From the NCBI RefSeq assembly GCF_022513635.1, contig NZ_JAKWBL010000003.1, positions 1-64,000 on the forward strand: a stretch of 64,000 bases of DNA, given 5' to 3'. The stretch's first letter is position 1, and each line of letters opens with the position of its first letter. Made by a program: the position numbers and the translations under genes. This document shows, piece after piece, positions 48,301-59,300 of the stretch. Source of the DNA: Paraniabella ginsengisoli. GTDB taxonomy: Bacteria > Bacteroidota > Bacteroidia > Chitinophagales > Chitinophagaceae. The notes under the pieces are model-generated. The model had not been told where the DNA came from. It did not search any database and saw nothing but the letters and a program-made list of their open reading frames with translations.

Positions 48301-48364
48301 CTTCCTGCGCCAGCAGACTTCCTATCCAAAAAGTTAAAAGAAATAGAATTAATAATTTTCTCAT
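45312..48364 (-). CDS. susC: SusC/RagA TonB-dependent outer-membrane transporter, frameshifted
   Basis: Oligosaccharide or glycopeptide importer. Start at 48364: signal peptide RKLLILFLLTFWIGSLLAQ, CarboxypepD_reg-like domain (VTGIITDPTSNPLVGVSVTI), then the plug with MDQVIITAIGAKKK, GVIAMQTSGEPGF, DGFERPFNEINIEDIESFSV and LKDASATALYGSKGANGVIL. The 22-strand barrel follows, ending LELGYSFPQLTLQKFRLSVA and KTITLGLNIAL at 45312. Breaks near 48010, 47210, 47136 and 46250 split it into four pieces. About 1,017 residues after repair, normal for the family. 11 bp after the NHL lipoprotein gene. Confidence 0.93.
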
Positions 48365-48375
48365 TGCAGCTCATT

Positions 48376-49695
48376 TTATTCGGTTGTTATTACTCGGATG
48401 CGTCTATTTACCTGATCGGCTATGTAAAATGTTCCGATTTCTTTATCGTAAATAATCCCGACTGGACGATCAAATTGTGCATCTCTCAAAGCACCATCAG
48501 TATAGCCAGGTTGGTTGGGCCTTCCGGCAAAAGTGCTAACCACACCATCTGGTGTAATTTTTCGAATCACATGGTTAACCCTATCGCATACGTAAAAATT
48601 CTCGAACTCATCAAAAGCGCCCTGGTGAGGTTCATTGAACTTAGCATTAGTTCCTACCCCATCAAAATAGCCGCTTGAGCCTCGTTGCCCTACAAAATGC
48701 ACCGGAGATTCTAAGGTTCTGGTTTGCCTGTTATAGTCAGCTCTTAAAATATAATGCCTATTTACAGCAACCAAATATGCAAAATCGCCGCTGGGTGCAA
48801 ACTGTATATTAAACTCCCACTGATTATCTCCTACTCTATATAACTCTCTTAAAGTTTTGGCAGTACGATCCCATTGATATACCTGTCCATTGGCATAAGA
48901 GTTTATAAAGTAGTCACCGGTTTGAGGCTGCACATCGCCGCCGTTGCATTGCCTGCTGTATGTTAATGCATTCCAACGTGTGAAACCTGAGGCAGGTGTC
49001 AATACTGCAGTACTGATACCCCGGTCATCTCCCTGATCGTTGGTAACATACAAAGTATCCCAGGTGGGATTGAAAGCCAGCGTTCTCGGGCGCCCTAGTC
49101 CATTTCCGGTTCTAAAAAGTGTTTTTACATTTGTAAGTGCTGAATCAATAAATCTTAGTCCGCGATATTCCTCAAGCAGATAAATATTTTTATGCTGGTC
49201 GAAGCAAAGCCAGTACGGCTCTTCAAACTGGGCTATCTTTATGTCGCCGTCGACTATAGAAGATTCATTTCTTTCATTTTTAAACCCTGCTAATGTACTT
49301 ACCGATGGCCTGAAAATATAATTAAAGGCTGTCGAAGATTTTATCTCTTTAGGATCGGAGCTATTACCTATCACAACTTTTACATCACCGGTTCCGGCTT
49401 TAGAAGGAACGAGCACATATAGAATGGAACCAGTTGATCCAATTAATGGCGCACGTTTATCATTTATATATACTTTAATTAAAGAAGTATCTGTGCCAAA
49501 ATTGCTTCCATAAATCAACATTTGCGTGGTGACCCCTCCGCTATCTGGCGTAAAGCGATCGATTGTAACCGGCTTGGAAGGATCGAAGGGAACTCCCTGG
49601 TTAATAGACTTCTCATCCTTCTTACAGGAAAACACAATAAAAAGCATAAATAGAATACCCCATAAGTATTTTAACTGTGATAGTACAGCTTTCAT
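48376..49695 (-). CDS. IPT/TIG and NHL-repeat lipoprotein
   Basis: 439 residues, intact. Lipobox LFIVFSC (Cys24). IPT/TIG domain (about 45-130: DRFTPDSGGVTTQMLIYGSN), then an NHL/beta-propeller region with repeats such as QFEEPYWLCFDQHKNIYLLE, KFNEPHQGAFDEFENFYVCD and QFDRPVGIIYDKEIGTFYIA. Such proteins are frequent partners of SusCD and probably bind glycan at the surface. First gene of the operon, divergent from the HTCS gene. Confidence 0.9.
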   Translation of the reverse strand: MKAVLSQLKYLWGILFMLFIVFSCKKDEKSINQGVPFDPSKPVTIDRFTPDSGGVTTQMLIYGSNFGTDTSLIKVYINDKRAPLIGSTGSILYVLVPSKAGTGDVKVVIGNSSDPKEIKSSTAFNYIFRPSVSTLAGFKNERNESSIVDGDIKIAQFEEPYWLCFDQHKNIYLLEEYRGLRFIDSALTNVKTLFRTGNGLGRPRTLAFNPTWDTLYVTNDQGDDRGISTAVLTPASGFTRWNALTYSRQCNGGDVQPQTGDYFINSYANGQVYQWDRTAKTLRELYRVGDNQWEFNIQFAPSGDFAYLVAVNRHYILRADYNRQTRTLESPVHFVGQRGSSGYFDGVGTNAKFNEPHQGAFDEFENFYVCDRVNHVIRKITPDGVVSTFAGRPNQPGYTDGALRDAQFDRPVGIIYDKEIGTFYIADQVNRRIRVITTE

Positions 49696-50035
49696 ATGTC
49701 TGTTGTTTTGATAGTCTGATGGAATCCGCTTTTGCTAATACTTACCCAAGTGAAGAGAACATAGCAATTGCTCGTTTCATATGACTGTTATGATAAAAAA
49801 ATTCACAACTGTGTACATTCGCTGACATGATCAATACCATCTTCCTTTAAAATCTGTAGTTAATAAAGCATCGTTGTTTTAGCAGTTCTGATTCTCTTAA
49901 ATGATAGTTTGGTATAATCAATTCAATCGTCAAGCAAACGACGTAAAAATAATTGCTTATAGCAAAAACGTTTTTCTATTTTGTTCCAAAAATTCATCAA
50001 TTTGTACCATATTTATTTTTTACTTTACATTTTGG
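49696..50035. other. Divergent regulatory region between the Sus operon and the HTCS gene
   Basis: 340 bp with no gene. It holds the 21-bp-spaced direct repeat at 49980-50009. No full TTTG-N19-TAnnTTTG promoter is visible on either strand. Confidence 0.6.
49980..50009. promoter_or_regulatory. Predicted HTCS binding site in front of the HTCS gene
   Basis: TTTGTTCCA (49980-49988) and TTTGTACCA (50001-50009), starting exactly 21 bp apart (two helical turns), spacer AAAATTCATCAA. AraC-type proteins commonly bind direct repeats with this spacing. 26 bp before the HTCS start and about 285 bp before the NHL lipoprotein start on the other strand. Confidence 0.6.
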
Positions 50036-53000
50036 ATGTTCAAACCGATTACCATAACATTAACTGCCTGCTTCATTTGCTATATATATAGCACCGCACA
50101 GCCGTTCTATTTCAGACATTACGAAGTAGAGAATGGGCTTTCTAATAATAGTGTAATAACAGCGGCTCAGGACAAATATGGGTTTATGTGGTTTGGCACT
50201 TCTGACGGCTTAAATAGGTTTGATGGAAATACCTTCAAAGTGTATCGCCAGGCTTTGGGCAAAAAAATACACTTCGGGGAAATTCGATCTATTGCTTGCA
50301 TGAGGATTTTCACGGGAATTTTTGGGTGGGTACCGAAAAAGGTATTTTTCAGTATCAGCCGGCCTTTGATGATTTTACTCAACCAATCCCTGTTAATAAT
50401 GCAACCGTTAGAAGTATCTGTAGTGATGAAGGATTACTATGGTTCATCCTTAGTGATGAGCTTTACTATTATGATATTGCCAAAAAAATCGTACGAAAGC
50501 AATTTATTCCAGGAATAAAAACGTATCAGTACTATCGAAAAATAAAGATGGTGGCATCTGGATCGGCACAACAGATGGCCGGGTCATTCAATTAAAAAAT
50601 AACCGAGCCACTATTTATCCAATTTCAGAAGAAAATCAAAATACGATTCAATCAATACTGCATTATGACGATGATCAAGTTTTTATTGGTTCTTCAAAAG
50701 AAGGGCTTATAAGCTATAACATATCATCTAAGCAGCGAACTAACCTGATTAACAAAGCGAACGCACATAAAGAAGTTTTCGTAAGAAATATCCTGCAAGT
50801 AACTGATTCTATCTTTTATATTAATGCCGAAGACGGGCTTTATATTTATAATATTGCTACGCATAGTTTCAAGCATCTGGTAAAAGAAATCGGCAAACCC
50901 TTTTCTTTGTCGGATAATGCGCTTTATGCACTTTGTAAGGATCGTCAGGGCGGCATCTGGATTGGATCTTACTTTGGTGGCATTAATTACTTGCCGAAAA
51001 CATCACTAAACTTTGAAAAATATTTCCCCACTCTACATGAAAATAGCCTAAGTGGAAATGCTATCAGAGAAATCACTCAAGACAAAAACGGCAATCTTTG
51101 GATAGGCTCCGAAGACGCAGGCTTAACTAAGTATGATCCGAAAAAAACATCTTTACTAAGTTTCGCCCCAATCATATCAATAACTTATCGAGTTCAAACA
51201 TTCACGGCTTGCTGGCAGTTAACGATTATTTATTAGTAGGAACTTTTGAACATGGTTTGGATTTGCTAAACATTGCATCAGGCAAAGTGGTGAGAAATTT
51301 CAGAATGGGTAATGGTGGAAATGACCTAAGCAGCAATTTTATTAATAAAATATTTCACACATCCAATGGCGACATCATTATCTGCACAGCAAATAGTGTT
51401 TTTCGTTTCGATTTGCAACAACAACTTTTTTATCCGGAACGTAAATTACCAGAAAATGTCTTTTATTCAGCGATTACAGAAGACAGTAACGGTACTGTAT
51501 GGATAGGAACTCACAACAAAGGTGTTTTTTATTTGAATAGAAAAGATGCCGGATCATTAAAATTGGGTGCGGATATTAATAAAAAAATCAGTAACACACG
51601 AATACTATACTTAATGGCAGAAGGTGCCGACAAACTTTGGGTATGTACTATTGACGGGCTTTATCTTATCAATTTTAAAGATCAAAATTTTAAATATTTT
51701 TCCGAAATAACAGGTTTACCCAGTAATATTGTGTACAGCATCATACAAGACGATTCTAAAAATTATTGGATACCCACTTCCCAGGGATTAGCTTATATGA
51801 AAAAAACTACGGGAAACATTACTGTTTTCAGGCAACATAATGGTTTGCTAAATAATCAATTCAATTACCAATCAGCTTTTAAAGATCAAAAAGGCAATAT
51901 TTATCTGGGCAGCATCAAGGGACTTATTAAGTTCAATCCTTCATCTCTACATTCGAGTAGCTACATTCCACCACTTTATATAACCAGCCTTCAACATCCG
52001 GGTGTGAATCTTGAACGAAATAAAATTGGAAACATCCGTTCACTACTTACAATCCGTCATGTACGATTAAAACATGATCAGTCCACTTTTAATCTGGAGT
52101 TTACAGCGTTAAATTTTACAGATCCAATTGACATCGAGTATGCATATAAAATAAATAATAGTGAATGGTATCAAATTGGGAATACCAGAAAACTAACGTT
52201 TACCAATCTTTCCACAGGTAAATACACTATTACAGTAAGGTCTACAAATGGTACAGGAGCATGGATGCTCAATGAAAAAAGTATCGACATTACCATACTA
52301 CCGCCATTTTGGAAATCCAGCATTGCATACCTCGCCTACGCGATAATCTCAGGTTTGATTCTATATTTATTCTTTAAGGCATTTAGCAAACGTCAAAAAC
52401 AGAAACACCAATACAAAATGGACCTTTTCATGCTAAACAAAGAAAAGGAATTGTACCAGTCAAAAATGGAATTCTTTACCAATATTACCCATGAAATAAA
52501 AACGCCACTTACACTGATAAAAGTACCACTTGAAAAAATAAGCAACAACATACATGAATTGCCGCAGTTCGAAAAACATATTCAGATTATGAATAACAAT
52601 GCCGATCGTTTATTTGACTTAACAAATCAACTATTGGATTTTAGAAAAATTGAAACCGAACACTATAAACTTTATTTATCAGAAACTGACATTGCAAATA
52701 TAATCCGCGAAACCTGGGAACGCTTTCTCCCTGTTATGGAACAAAAAAGCATACAAGGCAAACTTATAATGCCTAACGAGCCTGTTATGATACTAGCTGA
52801 TAAAGAAGCTATGGTTAAGGTAATAAGCAATCTAGTTAACAACGCAGTAAAATACTGCGAAAACAAAATTATTATTGAATTGAAAGAACTTTCGCTAAAG
52901 AACTCGCTATGCATTTCCATTAAAAATGATGGCACGCTTATTCCGCAGCAATTCAGGGAAATTATTTTTGATGCTTTTATAAGAATTGGAAATACAAAAA

Positions 53001-53931
53001 CGTCAGGGACAGGCATTGGTCTTTCATTGGTCAAATCTCTTGTTGAGCTACATCGTGGCACTATTGTATACCATCCGGAAGAAAAATTTAATATTTTTGT
53101 ATTAACCTTGCCAAAATCTTTGTGACCATCAGAATACAAAGAATAAACTATGAAAAAAGAAAAACGATATTAATTATCGATGATAATGACGACCTGCTTT
53201 TTATATTATCAGATAGTCTGAAAGATAATTATGAAACGATTTGCATTTCGGACAGCACTACTGTTTTTAAAACATTGCAGGAACATGATGTAGACTTAGT
53301 TATCAGTGATGTAATGATGCCTGAAATTGATGGTTTTAAAATATGTGAATTAATTAAATCAAATTTTGAGCTTAGCCACATTCCCGTATTGCTTCTAACT
53401 GCCAAAAATACATTGCAATCAAAAATAGAAGGCTTGGACGCCGGGGCTGATGTTTATATAGAAAAGCCGTTTTCAATGGATTTTTTGCTGGCGCAGATAA
53501 ACAGTCTTTTGAAAAACAGGGAGAAAGTAAAAACTCATTTTGCACAGTCTCCAACGGCCCTTATTACAAGCATCGCTTACACAAAAACAGATGAAACCTT
53601 TTTGGCAGAGTTGGAAATGCATATTAATGATAATATCACCAATCCTAACCTTGATGTAGTGTTGTTAGCTAAATGCATGAACATGAGCAGGACGAATCTA
53701 TACAGAAAAATAAATTCTATTTCAAGTCTTTCACCTGCTGAAATGATCAATATAACACGTTTAAAAAAAGCGATCGAATTATTGAGCAACAGATCGGTGC
53801 GCATCAACGAAGTGGCATATACTGTAGGTTATAATTCTTTAACCCAGCTTGGCCGCAATTTTCAAAAACACTTTAAAATGTCGCCTTCCGAATTTGTAAA
53901 AAAACAGATAGAATTTGCTAACCGGGCTTAG
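50036..53931 (+). CDS. Hybrid two-component system (HTCS) regulator, frameshifted
   Basis: One-protein sensor and transcription factor, about 1,300 residues. Start at 50036 with signal peptide FKPITITLTACFICYIYSTA. A periplasmic propeller of ligand-sensing repeats follows (DKYGFMWFGTSDGLNRFDG, GGIWIGSYFGGINYLP, GNLWIGSEDAGLTKYDP), a Y_Y_Y domain, a membrane span (about 52320-52380), HisKA (THEIKTPLTLIKVP, phospho-His), HATPase (NLVNNAVKYCEN, GTGIGLSLVKSL), receiver (LVISDVMMPEIDGF) and AraC HTH (NMSRTNLYRKINSI, YTVGYNSLTQLGRNFQKHF). Base losses near 50295, 50530 and 51160 split the sensor; at 53122 a GTGA overlap or one lost A separates kinase and receiver. Likely regulates the adjacent Sus operon. 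Confidence 0.9.
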
Positions 53932-53961
53932 TCATTTCTGAAAACAGTATTATACATATAA

Positions 53962-53994
53962 AAAAGCATGAACGCAAAATACGTTCATGCTTTT
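53962..53994. terminator. Bidirectional terminator
   Basis: AAAAGCATGAACG and CGTTCATGCTTTT, perfect 13-bp arms around a 7-nt loop, with A/T runs at both ends, between the convergent HTCS and OmpA genes. Confidence 0.9.
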
Positions 53995-54016
53995 ACAATT
54001 TATATAATCAATTACT

Positions 54017-54904
54017 TTAAATTGAATCAGTCACCGCGGTAGAATCTTTAGCAGGTGCTTTATCAATCAGGTCCATAAACTGATCAAGTTTAGGCGTGAT
54101 GATAATTTGTGTACGGCGATTCTTTGTTCTTCCTTCGTCAGTTGTATTGTCAGCTACTGGATTGTATTCGCCACGGCCACCAACAGTTAATCGCTTAGGA
54201 TCTACTCCATAAGTGTTCTGTAATGCCTGAACAACAGATGAGGCGCGTAAAGAACTCAAATCCCAGTTATTGCGGATATTAGGGCGAGTAATAGGAACGT
54301 TATCTGTATTACCTTCAATCAACACATCATAATCCCTGTAATCAAGAATGATCTTCGCAATTTTACTCAACGTCTCTCCTGCCCTTTCTGATATTTCATA
54401 GCTACCGGATTTATATAGCATATTATCCGATAACGAAATATACACTACACCTTTTAATACTTTAATATCAACGTCTCTCAACTCATCTCTGCTTAAAGAA
54501 CGTGTAAGATTATTAGTCAACACCAGGTTAAGTGAATCACTTTTATTTTTCTCAGCAACCAAATGCTGAATATATTTATTAGAGGCATTTATTTCATCAA
54601 CCAGTTTAGATATGTTCACGTTTCCTTGAGTGTTTTGATTAATACTCATATCCAATGTACTTTGCAAAGTTGCAAGCGCTTTTTTAAGAGATGCGTTATT
54701 CGCTCTTTCCTGGGCCAATTGATCTTCCAAACTTTTCACTCTTGTTTGGCTGCTGGCAAGATCAACCTGAGCACTTTGATACCTGCTGTTCAAATTATTA
54801 TAATCATTTTGCAGAGCAGCAAATTTCTTTTGCCCGACACAACCTGTTAAAATTAATCCACTTAAAATTGCTGCTAACGGCGCAACATACATACGTTTAT
54901 TCAT
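54017..54904 (-). CDS. OmpA/MotB-family lipoprotein
   Basis: 295 residues, intact. Lipobox LILTGC (Cys22); coiled-coil region about 25-125 (QNDYNNLNSRYQSAQVDLAS and so on); C-terminal OmpA peptidoglycan-binding domain with VLIEGNTDNVPI, NNWDLSSLRASSVVQALQ and GRTKNRRTQIII. Links outer membrane and murein. Confidence 0.93.
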   Translation of the reverse strand: MNKRMYVAPLAAILSGLILTGCVGQKKFAALQNDYNNLNSRYQSAQVDLASSQTRVKSLEDQLAQERANNASLKKALATLQSTLDMSINQNTQGNVNISKLVDEINASNKYIQHLVAEKNKSDSLNLVLTNNLTRSLSRDELRDVDIKVLKGVVYISLSDNMLYKSGSYEISERAGETLSKIAKIILDYRDYDVLIEGNTDNVPITRPNIRNNWDLSSLRASSVVQALQNTYGVDPKRLTVGGRGEYNPVADNTTDEGRTKNRRTQIIITPKLDQFMDLIDKAPAKDSTAVTDSI

Positions 54905-55100
54905 TCTGTTTGTTTTTTACTAGTCTGAATCGTCGATCATATCAACCAACAAACTTAATTTATTTGAAAGGATGACAAATTAAATGCCTAAGTTGCAATG
55001 CATCGATATTTAATTTAAATTAATTAAGATTTTATTTTATTTAACAGTTACATAAAATACTTATAATCAGTTGAAAAGAATCAATTTAGCATTTTGACCG

Positions 55101-56176
55101 ATGGAATCTGGTGAGAAAAAATATTAATTGTAGGGCAAGGAATATCGGGTACTATGTTATCCTGGTTTTTAGCAGCCAACGATATTGATTTCACTGTAAT
55201 TGATAATGGAAATATCAATACTCCATCACAAGCAGCTGCGGGTTTGATCAATCCTGTTACGGGACGCCGGGTTGTCACAGTTTGGCTCGACGATGTTATT
55301 ATTCCTTTTGCAGAAAAGGTATATAATGAAATGGGCAGTTTTCTAAATATCAATGCACTCTCAAAAACCACAATAATCGATTTTTTCCCCAACCCTTTCA
55401 TGCGGGAAAGCTTCTTAAAAAAATTAAGTCAACAGGCACTTTATATTAATCTTGTTGAAGACGCAAATTACATGTCATCCTATTTCAATTACGAATTTGG
55501 GACTGGCACCATTGATCCTGCGTACATTGTTCATCTTCAAAAATTGCTACCTGCCTGGAGAAATCATCTTTTATCAACAAATCAACTTATTAGTGACCCC
55601 TTTGATTTTTCAAGCCTAGTCGTTAAAGAAAATAAAATCGTTTATAAAGATATAAATGCAGACCAGATTATATTTTGCGATGGTGTTCAGGGCAATAACA
55701 ATCCCTATTTTTCTTTGCTTCCTTTTGCATTAAACAAAGGTGAGGCTTTAATTATTGAAGCACCGGATTTACCGCCAGATTATATTTATAAAAAATCGAT
55801 GACAATTGCTCCATTTGCAGAACCTGGAACATTCTGGACCGGAACCAATTATATATGGGACTTTGAAGATGATCTTCCAACACCAACATTCAGATCAACA
55901 ACAGAGCAAACATTAAAAAGCTGGCTTAAAGTTCCATTCAAAGTGATTGACCATAAAGCGGCCGTGCGGCCCGCCACTATTGAACGCCGCCCATTTGTCG
56001 GCTTTCATCCTTTATACAAAAACGTAGGCATTTTAAATGGTATGGGTACCAAGGGATGCTCGTTAGCGCCATATTTTGCCCATCAACTTGTTGAAAACAT
56101 CTTACACAAAACCCCGATTGAAAAAGATGCCGATATAGAACGTCATAGCCGGATCTTAGCCAGAACAGCTTTTTAA
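55101..56176 (+). CDS. FAD-dependent amino-acid oxidase family protein, one frameshift
   Basis: DAO family (glycine/D-amino-acid oxidase-like). ATG at 55101 gives MESGEKKILIVGQGISGTML if one A is added to the run near 55118; the FAD-binding GQGISG is then in place. INPVTGRRVV, IEAPDLPPDYIYKKSMTIA and the C-terminal RPATIERRPFVGFH and GTKGCSLAPYFAHQLVE match the family. About 358 residues. Without repair the readable start is 55154. Monocistronic by spacing; substrate unknown. Confidence 0.85.
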
Positions 56177-56305
56177 GCACCTTTCCATCGCCTCTTTTAG
56201 TGATACTGAATAAAACGGATATCCCGCCCATTTCGTTATTTTTAATATACTAAGACATTCCTCTAACCACGTTTTAGCCAATACTAAATTATAGACATTA
56301 ATTCC

Positions 56306-59300
56306 ATGGCAAAAAACACTTCAGCCCCTGCCGTTATTAAACTACATGGGCATAAACAAGAAACCAGATCAATCGAAAGCGCATTAACTGATGAATATTT
56401 TGTTTTGGAAGAAGCTTATGCGATAAGTACCACGCGGGCAGAAGGAGAAGAAAAGCTTGTTTCATTATCAGAAGAAGACTACGTACAATTAATTTTCGAT
56501 GACGCTTCAACATGGTTTGGAAACAAAAATACATTGACAGAAATTTTCCCCCAGATCAATTTTAAAAACCGATCTGGAGAAGCGCCAGAACTTCCCATAC
56601 TGGTTCAGCCAGATGATAATTCCCGCGGTGTAGCAAGCCAGGTAGTGCTTAAATTTTTTAGAAAATTTTCTAAGAAAGCAGTGAACGCCGGTATGGTCAA
56701 AATTGCTGAGACGATTCAAAAGAGATCGCTCGAAAACAGAAGTGGACTTTACAAAATTGATGAAAACTTTGAATTAGAAAAGTTCAAAACTATCAACGTC
56801 AACAGCCCTGTTCTATTATTCATACATGGCACTGCATCTTCTACCAAAGGTTCATTCGCTGAATTGAAGTCAGGAACTATCTGGCCAGAACTTCAAAAGA
56901 CGTATAAAGATAATATTATCGCCTTTGAACATGAAACGCTTACAAAAAGCCCATTACTGAATGTTTTAGAGTTAATGCAACAACTTCCGAAAGATTGCAA
57001 GGTTGATATTATTTCTCATTCACGTGGCGGATTGGTGGGCGACCTGATTGTTCGTTTTGCTGAAAGCAATAAAGGCTTTTTAGATGCAAGTATTGATCTT
57101 CTTTCAGAAGAAAAAAGGAGCGACGACATCAGGCAAATCGAAGCCTTGCAAAAATTATCTGCAATAAAAAAATAAAAGTAAATCGATTTATAAGAGTTGC
57201 TTGTCCAGCCAGAGGAACTTCTCTTTTGGGCAAAAGGCTAGATATCTTTTTAAACGTCCTCATTAATCTTATTAATGTTTCTAGTCCTGCATTACTACCA
57301 ATAGTTGAAGGTTTGAAAGCCTTGATCAGTCAGGCTTTAGAAACAAAAAACGATGTCGAAGTTTTACCCGGGCTTGAGGCCATGAATCCGGAATCGGTCT
57401 TTCTTAAAGCGTTAAATACCGTAAGTTATTATGAAGAAGAACTTCCTCGAGGATTTGAAAACACTTTAGCTGTTATATCCGGAAGCAGCAAGTTCAGCTT
57501 TAATTTAAATGGACTCAAAGTATTACTAACAAAGTTCTTTTTTAAGTGGGAACAAAACGACCTTGTTGTTGATACCGCTTCTATGTATCAGGGTGCAAGA
57601 CGAAAAAACGGCATTCAATATTTTTTAGATGATGGCAATAATGTCAATCATTTTAATTATTTCACTAATAAAAAAACACAGGATGCCATTTTACTAGCTC
57701 TAACCTCAACTACCGGACGGATTACCACCTTCAAAGAAATGGAGATTGAAAATTATGGTGCTTTAAGCAGAGGTGTTTTCGGATTGGATGGAGGAAAACT
57801 AAGTAGTATAAAAGCTTCGGGAAAAAAGCCAATCGTGCTTTTGTTACCTGGTATAATGGGTTCTTTTCTGGAAAAAGGAAACAAGCCTTTATGGATCAAC
57901 TACCTTTCTTTTGCCTTTGGTGGACTTACAAAACTTAAAATAGAAAATACAGATATTAAAGCAACTGGCATCATAAAAACGGCCTATAAAGATTTGGTTG
58001 AATATCTTTCTGCCAGTTACGATGTAGAAGCATTTCCATTTGATTGGCGCCGGCCTATATCAGAATCGGGAAGCACATTAAATCAGCGAATTACCGAATT
58101 ACAAAAATTCAAACAGCCCATCTCCCTTGTTGGCCATTCTATGGGAGGGCTGGTGATAAGAGACATGGCGATCAATTATCCAGCTACATGGAGTTGGTTA
58201 AATGCACAAAGCCATTTTAAAACGATCTTATTAGGTACACCGTGGATGGGCTCGTATAGAATACCCCATGTTTTAAGCGGAATGGATTCCATCATCAAAC
58301 AATTAGATACTATTGATTTCACAAGTTCCCGGAGCAGGCTTATCAATATGTTTGCACAATTTCCAGGGCTTCTGGGATTGTTACCGATAGCTAGTGGTGA
58401 TATTGATTTCAGCAATAAAAAAGAATGGGAAGTTTTTGCCGCTGCAACAGGTTTAAAGTGGGAAATACCCGGCAACAGCTTGCTCCAGGAATTTTCCTCT
58501 TTTAAAAGAAAAGTAAACAGCGGCCTGGAATCTCTTAACCATGATAATATTATTTATGTGGCTGGCAAAGATGATCAGACCGTAAGTGGTTATATGTATG
58601 AAAACGGTCAACTAAAATTCCAAACCACAGCAGAAGGTGATCAAAGTGTAACATGGGAAACAGGCATTCCAAAAGGCATAAACCGACAAAGTTCTTTATA
58701 TTATACCAACGCCACGCATGGGGACTAACAACTAAGAAACATCTCTTTCAAGGCATTAAAGAATTACTTGATAAAGGCACAACTGCCGCTCCCGAATTTA
58801 GCAAAACTCCAATTCCCACAAGTAGCTTGTCACGCAGCATACTGAAAGAGACATATAATTTTGAGATCAATGAAAGAAGTATAGAGTCTAACTTATTAGG
58901 TTTAGGGATTGAAACGATTCAAGAAGATAGCAACCTGCCCATACTTAAAGTTTCAGTAAGTAATGGAGATATGATATATGCCACCCATCCCTTGTTAGTT
59001 GGTCATTTTGCTAACGATGGCATTTACGGAGCAGAAGCAATCGTCAATAAATATTTAAAAAATAATCTAAGCCTGAAACATGCCTTAGGCATATATCCAG
59101 GCAATATCGGTACACATAATTTTTTTCAAAATCAAGACTCATCTTTTAAAGGCTGTATCATAAGCGGCTTGGGTAACGCCGAAAACTTAAACGGTTATCA
59201 ATTGTCTAAGACTATAGAAAGCGCGGTAGCCGATTTTTTACTTACTTTCTGCAGATCTAAAGTAGAAAATAAAAAAATAAAACCAAGGCTTGGCTTATCA

